Of a stretch of 64,000 nt of DNA, positions 15,341-23,409 are shown piece by piece. The DNA comes from Azospirillum soli (GTDB taxonomy: Bacteria > Pseudomonadota > Alphaproteobacteria > Azospirillales > Azospirillaceae), in assembly GCF_017876165.1 (NCBI RefSeq), contig NZ_JAGINQ010000027.1, positions 1 through 64,000 of the forward strand, read 5' to 3'. The notes under the pieces are model-generated. The model had not been told where the DNA came from and searched no databases. It saw only the letters and a program-made list of their open reading frames with translations. Position 1 is the stretch's first letter, and each line of letters begins with the position of its first letter. Position numbers and translations under genes: made by a program.

Positions 15341-16663
15341 TTACGAACAATCTGCCTGGGTGTGTTTGCTACCGAATACCGGGTGTCCCGGCATCGGCCG
15401 ACTGATGGCTCGCACGTACACTGGGCGTCCGGCGAGCACGCCAAACACCGCCGCGGCCAGTGTGACAGCGACGAACAGGAAACCCATCGCTGTCCAATCG
15501 CCGGTGCGCTCGTGCATCAGCCCAACCGCCAGCGGCCCGGCAGCCGCCAGCGTGAGGCCTACGCTCTGCACCATGCCCGAGAGGTGGGCCGCCACATGCA
15601 TGTCCCTCGCTCGCAGCACGATCAGCGTTAAGGCCACCGAGAACGTTCCTCCTTGGCCGAAACCAAGCAACATTGCCCATAGCCAAACAGATCCAAGTGG
15701 CGCGTAGAGACAGCCCAGCAACCCTGCCAGCGTCAGCGACAGCATTGCTAGCGCCACACCGCCCTGATGCCGACACCGTCCGGCGATGACGGGGGCCGTG
15801 AGCGCCGTGACGAGTTGCGCCATGATCGCGCAGGACGCCACCATGCCCGCAACGGTCGGGTCGCTCCCCCGATCGCGCAGGATCGGCGCAAGCCAGCTGA
15901 ACACGATAAAGGCAAGCGACGATTGCAAGCCCATGAATAGCGTCACCTGCCACGCCAGGGGGTCGCGCCACACTCCGTGCACTTCCCATGGGTCGGGCGC
16001 GCGCCCCACAGACGCGCACCGCACTTGTGGCAGCCATACCATGGCCGCGACCAGCACCGGCAGTGCCCAAAAGGCCAAAGCCCACGACCAGCCACCAAAG
16101 ACGTGTCCCAGCGGCGCTGTAGTGCCTGCGGCTATTGCACCGCCACCGCACAGCGCCGCGGTATAGATACCGGTCATTGAGGCCGTATGTTCTGGGAAAT
16201 CGCGCTTCACTAGTCCGGGCAGCAGCGTGCCGATGATGCCCATGCCGGCACCCGCGATCAATGCGGCTGCGAACTGCGCGACAGAGTTTGGCACACAGCG
16301 TAGACCAATTCCTAAGGCCAGAATGAAGAGCACGCGGAAGATCGTCCGCTCAGCCCCCCAGCGACGCGCAAGGGCCGACCCCGCCAGCCCGAACAGGCCC
16401 AGGCACACCACTGGGCCGGTGGTTAGCCAACTGGCACTGGCTTCGGACATACCGGTATCGCGCACCACCTCCGCCAGAACGGGACCCAGGCTGGACAAGG
16501 CTGGGCGCAGGTTGAAGGCGATCAGCACAAGCGCACAAGCCACCAGCAAGGCCCGACGTGGCGCAGGCCGCACGGATACGCCAGCCTCAACGTCAACCGG
16601 TTGGCTGTCAGCTAGGGGCGCTGTTGAGGACGGAGGAGCCGTGTCGGTGGACCAGTCGCGCAT
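15341..16663 (-). CDS. CynX/NimT-family MFS transporter, C-terminus altered by transposon
   Basis: This 440-residue membrane protein has about 12 TM segments, from LLVACALVLIAFNLRPALSS (residues about 40-60) to FLFVAVTLAAAVFGVLAG (about 393-410). The NLRPALSSLGPVL signature after TM1 and the GxxxPGLVKRDFPEH loop are typical of the CynX/NimT group (cyanate, 2-nitroimidazole and related efflux or uptake). The substrate is unknown. The tail VFGSKHTQADCS is encoded by the transposon end; the original tail was SGSQ. Only the soluble tip is changed, so the protein probably still works. It lies next to, but in its own unit from, the carbamate operon. Confidence 0.88.
   Translation of the reverse strand: MRDWSTDTAPPSSTAPLADSQPVDVEAGVSVRPAPRRALLVACALVLIAFNLRPALSSLGPVLAEVVRDTGMSEASASWLTTGPVVCLGLFGLAGSALARRWGAERTIFRVLFILALGIGLRCVPNSVAQFAAALIAGAGMGIIGTLLPGLVKRDFPEHTASMTGIYTAALCGGGAIAAGTTAPLGHVFGGWSWALAFWALPVLVAAMVWLPQVRCASVGRAPDPWEVHGVWRDPLAWQVTLFMGLQSSLAFIVFSWLAPILRDRGSDPTVAGMVASCAIMAQLVTALTAPVIAGRCRHQGGVALAMLSLTLAGLLGCLYAPLGSVWLWAMLLGFGQGGTFSVALTLIVLRARDMHVAAHLSGMVQSVGLTLAAAGPLAVGLMHERTGDWTAMGFLFVAVTLAAAVFGVLAGRPVYVRAISRPMPGHPVFGSKHTQADCS
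15357..15381 (-). repeat. Right terminal inverted repeat of the transposon
   Basis: The 25 bases are the exact reverse complement of 11726-11750. The MFS reading frame runs through them. Confidence 0.9.
15382..15389 (+). repeat. Right target site duplication of the transposon
   Basis: GGTGTCCC is identical to 11718-11725. Confidence 0.88.
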
Positions 16664-17012
16664 CGTCTTGCGTCTTAGTAAGGACAGGTGAAATCATTGG
16701 AAGCGGGATAAGGAAACGGCCCATGCGACGGCAGGGAACGGCTTTATCAGTGCCCGCTCTCGGCTGTCCTGATCAGGATCGTGCAATCAAGGATCAGCAA
16801 CGATGCCAATGGATCGATGCTGATGTCGGGTTGGTATTCTGCGCTGCCGGCCAATGAGTGCAGACGCTGGTCCGAACCGACGCTCCCGGAGAACCTATGG
16901 GTGTCCTATCTGCCATGTGGATCGGCGCCCGATCCCAAAAAGATGCGTTCGTCATGCACCTGTGAGATCGTGCGCCGGTTGGGAGTCACAATGGTCGCCA
17001 CGCCGGGCTTGT
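16664..17012. other. Gene-free stretch between the MFS and carbamate kinase genes
   Basis: About 350 bases contain no supported gene. It should hold the promoter of the MFS gene (minus strand) and the 3' end of the carbamate kinase operon. No intrinsic terminator with a T-run could be identified. Confidence 0.45.
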
Positions 17013-17981
17013 TCAGGGGCTATCGGCCATGATGTGGGTGCCCGTTTCGCCGCGCAGCATCGGGATCGCCTCTTCAAGGCGCCCGATCATCACGCGGCGC
17101 CCGCCGCCTTCCAGGAACTGGATGGCCGCGTCGATCTTCGGACCCATGCTGCCGGGCGGGAAATGCCCCTCGGCGTGGAGCCGGCGGATCTCAGACAGGC
17201 TCACGCGATCGAGATTCCGCTGATCGGGCTTGCCGTAGTTGATCGCCACCCGCGACACTGCGGTTAGGATGATCATGTCTTTGATCCCCAGAACGTTGGC
17301 CATCAACGCGGTGGTCCGGTCCTTGTCGATGACCGCCTCGACGCCGCGGCGCTGTCCCATCCCTTCGCGGACGACCGGCACGCCGCCGCCGCCGCCAGCG
17401 ATGACCACCGATCCGCTGTTGGCGACCGTCTGGATCAGGGAGATGTCGACGATGTGCTTCGGCGCCGGCGAAGGCACAACGTGGCGCCAGCCGCGCCCGG
17501 AATCCTCGCGCATGTTCCAGCCCATTTCGGCGGACAGCGCCCTGGCCTCCTCCTCGGTGTAGAAGTAGCCGATCGGCTTCGTCGGGTTCTGGAAGGCCGG
17601 ATCGCGCGGATCGACCTCCACCTGGGTGAGCAGGCAGACGACGTGGCGCGGGTTGCCCTTAGCGCGCAGGGCGTTCTCCAGCGCCTGCATGAGGAGGTAG
17701 GCGATGCCGCCCTGACTGTGGGCAACGCAGATGTCGAGCGGCATGGGCTCGACGCGGCCGCGGGCGATGGCGTGCCGCAGCAGCATCTTGCCGACGACGG
17801 GCCCGTTGCCGTGGGTGATCACCAGCTCGGTGCCGAGTTCCATGACCGGCAGCAGGGAGCGGGCGGTGTCCGCCGCGATCTGCTTCTGCTCCTGGGCAGA
17901 GCCGCGGCTTCCCTCGGGGTGCATCGCGTTTCCGCCGATGGCAATGATGAGACGATCGGGGATATCTTCTCTCAACGACAT
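17013..17981 (-). CDS. arcC: Carbamate kinase
   Basis: This 322-residue protein begins MSLREDIPDRLIIAIGGNAM. It carries the amino-acid kinase fold signatures: IAIGGNAMHPEG, LVITHGNGPVVGKMLLR, VVIAGGGGGVPVV and VIDKDRTTALMANVLG. It converts carbamoyl phosphate and ADP to carbamate and ATP. In this operon it should take the carbamoyl phosphate released by the oxamate carbamoyltransferase subunits, like AllK (YbcF) in E. coli allantoin breakdown. The start at 17981 follows GGAG and gives the normal family length; the frame is open 59 codons further up but through a hairpin. It is the last gene of the operon. Confidence 0.95.
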   Translation of the reverse strand: MSLREDIPDRLIIAIGGNAMHPEGSRGSAQEQKQIAADTARSLLPVMELGTELVITHGNGPVVGKMLLRHAIARGRVEPMPLDICVAHSQGGIAYLLMQALENALRAKGNPRHVVCLLTQVEVDPRDPAFQNPTKPIGYFYTEEEARALSAEMGWNMREDSGRGWRHVVPSPAPKHIVDISLIQTVANSGSVVIAGGGGGVPVVREGMGQRRGVEAVIDKDRTTALMANVLGIKDMIILTAVSRVAINYGKPDQRNLDRVSLSEIRRLHAEGHFPPGSMGPKIDAAIQFLEGGGRRVMIGRLEEAIPMLRGETGTHIMADSP

Positions 17982-18049
17982 TTCAATGTCTCCACGGGAT
18001 CTCGGGAGCCGCGCTTCGCGGCCGGGCCTCGTCGCAGGCCCCTTCGGTG

Positions 18050-18094
18050 CGGTCCGCGGTTCTTTCCGCAACGGGCGGAGTGAACCGCGGACCG
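18050..18094 (-). promoter_or_regulatory. Large hairpin between the DUF1116 and carbamate kinase genes
   Basis: A 13-base perfect inverted repeat (18050-18062 and 18082-18094, containing CCGCGG) encloses a second smaller TTCCGC/GCGGAG pair. It lies in the 122-base gap and lacks a T-run, so it is probably an RNA stability or processing element that sets carbamate kinase levels. Confidence 0.6.
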
Positions 18095-18103
18095 TGCAGC
18101 ACC

Positions 18104-19534
18104 TCAGCGTGCGCGTGCTTCCTTGTCGGCAAAGGCCAGCAGAGCCTTCTCGAAGCACTCCATCGGCGGGTAGGTGATGCCCGCACCGATCATGCCAATG
18201 CCGGGCTCCTTGTGCGCGATGGCCGTGTTGATGACCGGCAGGATGCCCGTCTGCAGGACCTTGCGGATGTCGATGCCGGTCGGCACGCCGCGGAAGTTCA
18301 GCAGCGGGATGGTGACGTTCGGGTTCTCCGCCGAGGTGATCTCGACCATCCGGGTCGAGAAGCCGATCGCCTCCTCAATGGTGCCGCCGACGAGCGCCAC
18401 GATGGCCGGCGCCGTGGCCATGGCGAAGCCGCCGATGCCGTAGGTCTCGGTGATCGCGCTGTCGCCGATGTCGAGGCCGGAGTCCTCCGGCTTGTAGCCG
18501 GCGAACAGAGGCCCGATCACCCTCTGCGCCGGCCCGGTGAACCACGTGTTTCCCGGCATGCCGCTGACGCGGATGCCGAACTCGACGCCGTTGCGGCACA
18601 TGGTCGTGACGATCGTGCTGTGCTCGATGCCGTGCGCCGCGTCGAGGGCGCACTTGCACAGTGCCATCCAGGTCGGGCCCGAGAAGTAGTCGCTGCTGGC
18701 GACGAAGTCGAAGACCTCGCGTTTCTCCTTGGTGGAGAACCCGGTCTCCAGAATGAAGGGGGTCAGCTTCTGGATCAGCAACGCGGTGCCGGCATTGTTC
18801 CGGTTGTGGCACTCGTCACCCATGTGCAGCGCCTGGGAGAGGAGAAGCCGCAGATCAACCTCGCCGGCGATCTCCATCGCGTCGCGCAGCACCGGGCCGA
18901 AGACGTCGCGCATCCAGTTCAGTCGGGCGATGACGCTTTCGTCGTTGGCGCCCATCCGTAGGATCTTCGCCATCTGCTCGCTGAGATTGGTGTAGGCGAC
19001 GTTGCCGTGCGTCCTGTTCCGGACGACGTGCATGAACATCGACGCCGAGGTCACGCCGGCCATCGAGCCGACGCAGTCGTGCTCGTGGCACGGAGAAAAA
19101 TTAATCTCCCCGGAGCCGGCGAGTTCAGCCGCCTCGTCGATGGTCCGGGCAAGCCCCTCAAACACCAGCGCGCCGGTGACGGCGCCGCGCATGGCGCCGT
19201 TCATGCGCTCCCAGGCGATCGGCGGGCCGGCGTGCAGGATCGTCTTCTTGGTCATGCCGGGCACGACGTCGATGGCGCGACCGAAGCCGACCAGCACCGG
19301 GTGCGCGGCGATGATCCGTTCGACCGCCCGCTGGTTCGCCGCGGCGATCCGCTCGGCCACCCCCGGCTGCGACAGGGAGCCCAGGGCGGCGATCAGCTCC
19401 GGCTTGCCGCCGCCGGGCGGCCGCCAGTCGAGCTGGGTCACGCTGGCGCCTTGCCGGACGAGGTCATCCTTGAACAGCTCGATGCCGACGTTGATGACGT
19501 TCACGCCCTGGAACAGTTCGTTGATCTTGCTCAT
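18104..19534 (-). CDS. allG: DUF1116 protein, oxamate carbamoyltransferase subunit AllG (YlbE-like)
   Basis: This protein of about 476 residues begins MSKINELFQGVNVINVGIEL. DUF1116 features are seen in WERMNGAMRGAVTGALVFEG, FSPCHEHDCVGSMAGVTSAS and HNRNNAGTALLIQKLTPFIL. In E. coli the YlbE, FdrA and YlbF proteins (AllG, AllF, AllH) together form oxamate carbamoyltransferase, which converts oxalurate and phosphate to oxamate and carbamoyl phosphate. All three are present here in a row. The ATG overlaps the FdrA stop (TGATG); a GTG one codon earlier is an alternative. A 122-base gap with a hairpin separates it from carbamate kinase. Confidence 0.9.
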   Translation of the reverse strand: MSKINELFQGVNVINVGIELFKDDLVRQGASVTQLDWRPPGGGKPELIAALGSLSQPGVAERIAAANQRAVERIIAAHPVLVGFGRAIDVVPGMTKKTILHAGPPIAWERMNGAMRGAVTGALVFEGLARTIDEAAELAGSGEINFSPCHEHDCVGSMAGVTSASMFMHVVRNRTHGNVAYTNLSEQMAKILRMGANDESVIARLNWMRDVFGPVLRDAMEIAGEVDLRLLLSQALHMGDECHNRNNAGTALLIQKLTPFILETGFSTKEKREVFDFVASSDYFSGPTWMALCKCALDAAHGIEHSTIVTTMCRNGVEFGIRVSGMPGNTWFTGPAQRVIGPLFAGYKPEDSGLDIGDSAITETYGIGGFAMATAPAIVALVGGTIEEAIGFSTRMVEITSAENPNVTIPLLNFRGVPTGIDIRKVLQTGILPVINTAIAHKEPGIGMIGAGITYPPMECFEKALLAFADKEARAR

Positions 19535-21081
19535 CACTGAATTCCCTTTTCCACAAAGCCGCGGGCCAGCAGGCCGGCGTTCGTGCAGCTGCTCGCGATC
19601 GTCACGCCGGCGTCGGACAGCTTGCGCGTCTGCTCGCCCAGGGCCGGGGTGTCCATTTCCGTCCCCAGCACGTAGCCGAGGATCTCCAGGTGCCGCCCCT
19701 CGGCCGCGGCAGCCCGCTTGGCATCGAGAATGGCGGGCAGCATCACGCCCACGGGGTCGGGGTGCGCGCCGTAGCCGAGGATGAAGTCGAGGACGATGAC
19801 ACCGACCGACGGATCACGCGCCTCCTCGATGAAGCGCGCCGTGCGCAGCGACGGGTCGATCATCGGATGCGGCTTGCCGCGCGTGAACTCGTCGTCGCCG
19901 AAATCGATGAAGGTGTGCTCCCGGCTGAGATTGACGTCCACCAGTCGGTGCGCCGGGTCCTTCGCGATGTTGCTGTAGACGTTGGAATACTTTTCCTCGG
20001 CCAGCAGCATCATCTCGTAGCACAGCGTGCCGCCGCACAGCAGGGCGCGGATGTACTTCTGTTCGGGCTGCAGTTTGGCCTTGGTTTCTTCGATCAGGGG
20101 CAGGTTCAGCGCGCGCTTGTTGATCTCCTCCTCCTTCTTCCCGCCAAGGATCACGGCCTTGAGCGCCGCTTCCTTGGTGGTCTTGGCGAAGTGGGCGCCG
20201 GCCTTCACCACCGCCTCCTCCGAGCCGCCGAGGAGGCAGACGACGACCGGCTTGTGGCACGCGGCGACCTCGCGCAGGACCGTCTCCTGCACCGCCTTGG
20301 CCGGCGGCTTTGACACCAGGACGATGACCTGGGTGGCCTCGTCGGCATCGAGCGCCCGCAGGGCGTCGATCATCATGATGCCGCCGACCTTCTCGCTCAG
20401 GTCACGACCGCCGGTGCCGATCATCTGCGTCAGCCCGCCGCCGAAATCATGGATGCGGGCGGCAATCTCCTGGCTGCCGGTGCCCGAGGCGCCGACGAGG
20501 CCGATGTTGCCCTTGCGCACGGCGTTGGCGAAGCAGAGCCCGACATGGCCCAGCATGGCGGTGCCGCAGTCCGGCCCCATCATCAGCAGGCCCTTGTCGT
20601 GCGCCAGCCGCTTCAGCGCCACCTCGTCGTCGATGCCGACGTTATCGCTGAACATTAGGACGTGCAGGCCGTTTTGGAGCGCCCGCTTCGCCTCCAGCGC
20701 GGCGAAGTCGCCGGGCACGGAGATGATCGCCAGGTTGGCGCGGGGGTTGTGGGCGACGGCGGATTCGAGGGTGGCGTACGTCACCTGCCCGGTGCCGGCG
20801 GGAGCCGACTTCTGCTTGAACAGGGCGTCGATCTCCTCGAGCGCCCGCTCGCCCGCGGCGTCCGTCTCGGCCCGGACGACGATCATCAGGTCGCCGCTCT
20901 TGGCCTCGGCCAGTTCCGGCGCCAACATGCCGACGTTGCGCAGGACCTCCTTGTTCATCTCGGTCGCCATCGCCACGACCGCCTGCTCAACCCCGGCGAT
21001 GGTGTTCGCGCGGGTCGACAGCGACATGAGTGACACCGAGTCGAAGTAGGTGTTCTTCTTAATGACGATCTTGAGAGCCAT
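19534..21081 (-). CDS. fdrA: FdrA-family protein, oxamate carbamoyltransferase subunit AllF
   Basis: This 515-residue protein begins MALKIVIKKNTYFDSVSLMS. It has the CoA-ligase-like domains of FdrA: KRLAHDKGLLMMGPDCGTAM, NIGLVGASGTGSQEIAARIH and the later KYIRALLCGGTLCYEM. FdrA is related to succinyl-CoA synthetase alpha subunits and is now regarded as AllF of oxamate carbamoyltransferase. GGAGAAC upstream is the ribosome binding site. Its start overlaps the end of the DUF2877 gene by 23 bases and its end overlaps the DUF1116 gene, so the three subunits are translationally coupled. Confidence 0.93.
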   Translation of the reverse strand: MALKIVIKKNTYFDSVSLMSLSTRANTIAGVEQAVVAMATEMNKEVLRNVGMLAPELAEAKSGDLMIVVRAETDAAGERALEEIDALFKQKSAPAGTGQVTYATLESAVAHNPRANLAIISVPGDFAALEAKRALQNGLHVLMFSDNVGIDDEVALKRLAHDKGLLMMGPDCGTAMLGHVGLCFANAVRKGNIGLVGASGTGSQEIAARIHDFGGGLTQMIGTGGRDLSEKVGGIMMIDALRALDADEATQVIVLVSKPPAKAVQETVLREVAACHKPVVVCLLGGSEEAVVKAGAHFAKTTKEAALKAVILGGKKEEEINKRALNLPLIEETKAKLQPEQKYIRALLCGGTLCYEMMLLAEEKYSNVYSNIAKDPAHRLVDVNLSREHTFIDFGDDEFTRGKPHPMIDPSLRTARFIEEARDPSVGVIVLDFILGYGAHPDPVGVMLPAILDAKRAAAAEGRHLEILGYVLGTEMDTPALGEQTRKLSDAGVTIASSCTNAGLLARGFVEKGIQ

Positions 21082-21973
21082 GATGGTGTTCTCCAGTTGT
21101 CAGAGCCGCTTCCAGGCCGCACACGAGGCCCCAAGCGATGTCTGTTCCCGACGACGACCCGATGCGTAGGACGTCGTCGAGTGCCGGGCGGAACTGCCCC
21201 TGATGTTTGCCAAGCAGTTCGGACGTGAGCCGGGCGACGGAGTCCCGGACCTTGCCCTGTGCGGCCATTTTGATGGCCGCGTGGCTGATGGCGTTGGTGT
21301 TGGCCTTGGACATCAGCACCACGGAGGCGCAGAAGTCCTGATACGGCGGTGCAAGCGGTCCTGCGGCGCTGAGCGCAGCCATAAGGCCGACCAGGAAATC
21401 GTCCCCTGACGGCGTCAGTCCTGGACCAAGGCCGATCAGTTGCTTGGCGTGCGTGAGAGCAGCCGCCGTATCGCCGTGCTCCAACGCCTCCAGGAGCTGC
21501 GTGGCGGCGCGTTGAAGCATCTCGCTGGTGACGCGGGAGACGGCCGGCCCATCCGGCGCCGGGATCATGCCGCCCCGGCTGCCGTAGCGCTCAATGTGCG
21601 CGCGGGCGGCTGTGAGCCGCACGCGCAGCGTGTCGTGGCCACACGCCGGAACCGGCGGCGCCATCCGCCATTCAGCCGCGTGCGTGAGTGCGACGATGAC
21701 CTTGCCCCGGATCGACAGCGCGCCATCGGCGGCGGCGGGGTCACCGGCCACGACCCCGATCGCCTGGAAATTCGGCACCTCCACGACCAGCGTGTTCGGC
21801 CCGTCGTCCATTCCGTCGGCCATCAGCGTGTAGAGATCGCCGCTGACGGCGCATTGCAGATTGATCGCCCTGTCGAACACGCTGTGGACAACCCCGCGGA
21901 ACTGCGCCTGCATGATGGAGGCGATGAACGCGGCGTCTCCGGAGCGCGCCTGTAGGATGGTTGCTTCGTACAT
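21059..21973 (-). CDS. allH: DUF2877 protein, oxamate carbamoyltransferase subunit AllH (YlbF-like)
   Basis: This 304-residue protein begins MYEATILQARSGDAAFIASI. The DUF2877 core is seen in LIGLGPGLTPSGDDFLVGLM and MSKANTNAISHAAIKMAAQG, which resemble conserved glycine- and asparagine-rich blocks of YlbF. It is the third subunit of the predicted oxamate carbamoyltransferase. The frame is open 88 codons further upstream, but that reading would run into the neighbouring gene and lacks family similarity, so the ATG at 21973 is used. It overlaps fdrA by 23 bases. Confidence 0.9.
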   Translation of the reverse strand: MYEATILQARSGDAAFIASIMQAQFRGVVHSVFDRAINLQCAVSGDLYTLMADGMDDGPNTLVVEVPNFQAIGVVAGDPAAADGALSIRGKVIVALTHAAEWRMAPPVPACGHDTLRVRLTAARAHIERYGSRGGMIPAPDGPAVSRVTSEMLQRAATQLLEALEHGDTAAALTHAKQLIGLGPGLTPSGDDFLVGLMAALSAAGPLAPPYQDFCASVVLMSKANTNAISHAAIKMAAQGKVRDSVARLTSELLGKHQGQFRPALDDVLRIGSSSGTDIAWGLVCGLEAALTTGEHHHGSQDRH

Positions 21974-22025
21974 GGGTCCGTCGGGCCGTCTGCCCGCTCC
22001 TTCGCTCTCGGCCGGTTCCCCGGGA

Positions 22026-23306
22026 TCAGGCAACCTTGTCCAGGGCGGCGCGCAGTTCAGCCCGCTCGCGCTGAAGGTTGGCGTTCTCCGGCGCAAAGCC
22101 GTGCGCGTGGTCGAGGACGCGCAGCGCGTCGGTTTGGCGGCCCAGCAGCACCAGCGATTGGGCCTTGTGGCGGTGGTAGAGCGGGTTCGTCGGGTCGGCG
22201 GCGATGGCGTTCTCCATCGCAGCCACGGCATCCTCATGCCGGCCGAGCGACCTCAAGCTGTTCGCCTTGTGGAACCAGAAATCGTACCGGCGCGCATCTT
22301 GCGCCAGCAGCCGATCCATTTCGGCAACCGCCTCTTCGTGGCGTCCGAGTTCGCGCAGGTAGTTGGACTTGTGATAGCGATGGAACGGCAGGTCCGGCTT
22401 TTGCTCAATCGCCGTGTCGTATTCGCGCAGCGCCAGTTCCGGCTGTTTCAACAATCGGTAGCAGTTCGCCGTGTAGAAGTAGAATTCAATGGCGTCCGGC
22501 GCCAGCCGCAGCACCGCCTTGTAGACGGAGATGGCCTCGTCGTAGCGCTTCAGTTCGGACAGGAAATAGCCTCTGTAGTAGAGGAGGTCGAGGTTTGTGC
22601 CGTCCTGGACGAGTGCCCCGTCGATGGCGCGCAGGGCGTCCTCGTAGCGCTCCGTCCGGGCGAGGCTCTTCGCCTCGCGGATCGCGTTCTCGGCCGCGGA
22701 GGGCGTGGGCGCCTCCTTGCAGAGGATCGCGAGCACCCGCCGCTGGTTCAACTCGTGCGCGTGTTGCAGCGAGGACTTGCCGTCGCGGTCGGGCAAATTG
22801 GGGTCGGCGCCCGCATCGATCAGCGCTTCGACGATGTCGCCGTAGAGGCGCCCGCCATCGCCGAGGATTACCGCCTCCAGGAGCGCTGACCAGCCCAGAT
22901 CGTTGGCGTGGTTCACGGCGATGCCGGCCTTTAGGCAGAGCTGGACCGTGCGCAGGTAGCCTTTCTCGCTGGAGGGCAGCAGAGCCGTCCCGCCGAAACG
23001 GTTCACGCTCTTCAAATCCGCACCACCGGCGATGGTCAGCTTCAGAATGTCATGGAAGCCGTTGGCGCCGGCGCAGAGGTAGGGAGTCAGTAGGGTAACG
23101 TCGCGGGCGTTGACGTCGCTGCCGGCCTCGATCAGGCGCTTGGCCAAGGCGACGTCGTTCCTCTGCGTCGCTACCATCAGGGCGGTGCGCCCGCCGGTGT
23201 CCTTCTGGGTGAGGTCCGCGCCTTCGCGCAGCAGGCGCTCAATGGTTGCGAAATCGCCCTCGGCGGCGGCGGCGATCAGCGTCGGGGTGGTGGACGGAAC
23301 GTTCAT
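22026..23306 (-). CDS. Ankyrin-repeat and TPR-repeat protein
   Basis: This 426-residue protein begins MNVPSTTPTLIAAAAEGDFA. Residues 1-200 hold about five ankyrin repeats (GGRTALMVATQRNDVALAKR, FGGTALLPSSEKGYLRTVQL). Residues about 215-420 hold TPR repeats (ALVQDGTNLDLLYYRGYFLS, PTNPLYHRHKAQSLVLLGRQ). There is no signal peptide or membrane segment, so it is cytoplasmic. Ankyrin proteins occur in some ureide and purine catabolism operons, but a role is not known. It may hold the transporter or the three-subunit enzyme together. AAGGA upstream of the ATG is the likely ribosome binding site. The gap to the permease gene is about 100 bases. Confidence 0.85.
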   Translation of the reverse strand: MNVPSTTPTLIAAAAEGDFATIERLLREGADLTQKDTGGRTALMVATQRNDVALAKRLIEAGSDVNARDVTLLTPYLCAGANGFHDILKLTIAGGADLKSVNRFGGTALLPSSEKGYLRTVQLCLKAGIAVNHANDLGWSALLEAVILGDGGRLYGDIVEALIDAGADPNLPDRDGKSSLQHAHELNQRRVLAILCKEAPTPSAAENAIREAKSLARTERYEDALRAIDGALVQDGTNLDLLYYRGYFLSELKRYDEAISVYKAVLRLAPDAIEFYFYTANCYRLLKQPELALREYDTAIEQKPDLPFHRYHKSNYLRELGRHEEAVAEMDRLLAQDARRYDFWFHKANSLRSLGRHEDAVAAMENAIAADPTNPLYHRHKAQSLVLLGRQTDALRVLDHAHGFAPENANLQRERAELRAALDKVA

Positions 23307-23409
23307 TGGTGATCGTCCTTCAAACGGGTCCGCGGCATGTCGATGAGAGGGAGCGGGCTCGTCCGCGTGTTGCCTGCGAGCCCGCTCTGTGAGTGAGAAT
23401 TGACGGTGC

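Larger units (their letters stand above)
11726..15381 (+). mobile_element. IS1595-family transposon with five passenger genes
   Basis: The element is 3656 bases long. Its ends, 11726-11750 and 15357-15381, are perfect 25-base inverted repeats (outer part CGGTATTCGGTAGCAAACAC), flanked by the 8-base duplication GGTGTCCC. Inside are a whole DDE transposase gene and five other genes: a helical/winged-helix protein, a SLATT two-TM protein, a DUF6471-type protein and two or three small unknown proteins. The perfect ends and duplication indicate a recent insertion. Confidence 0.88.
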
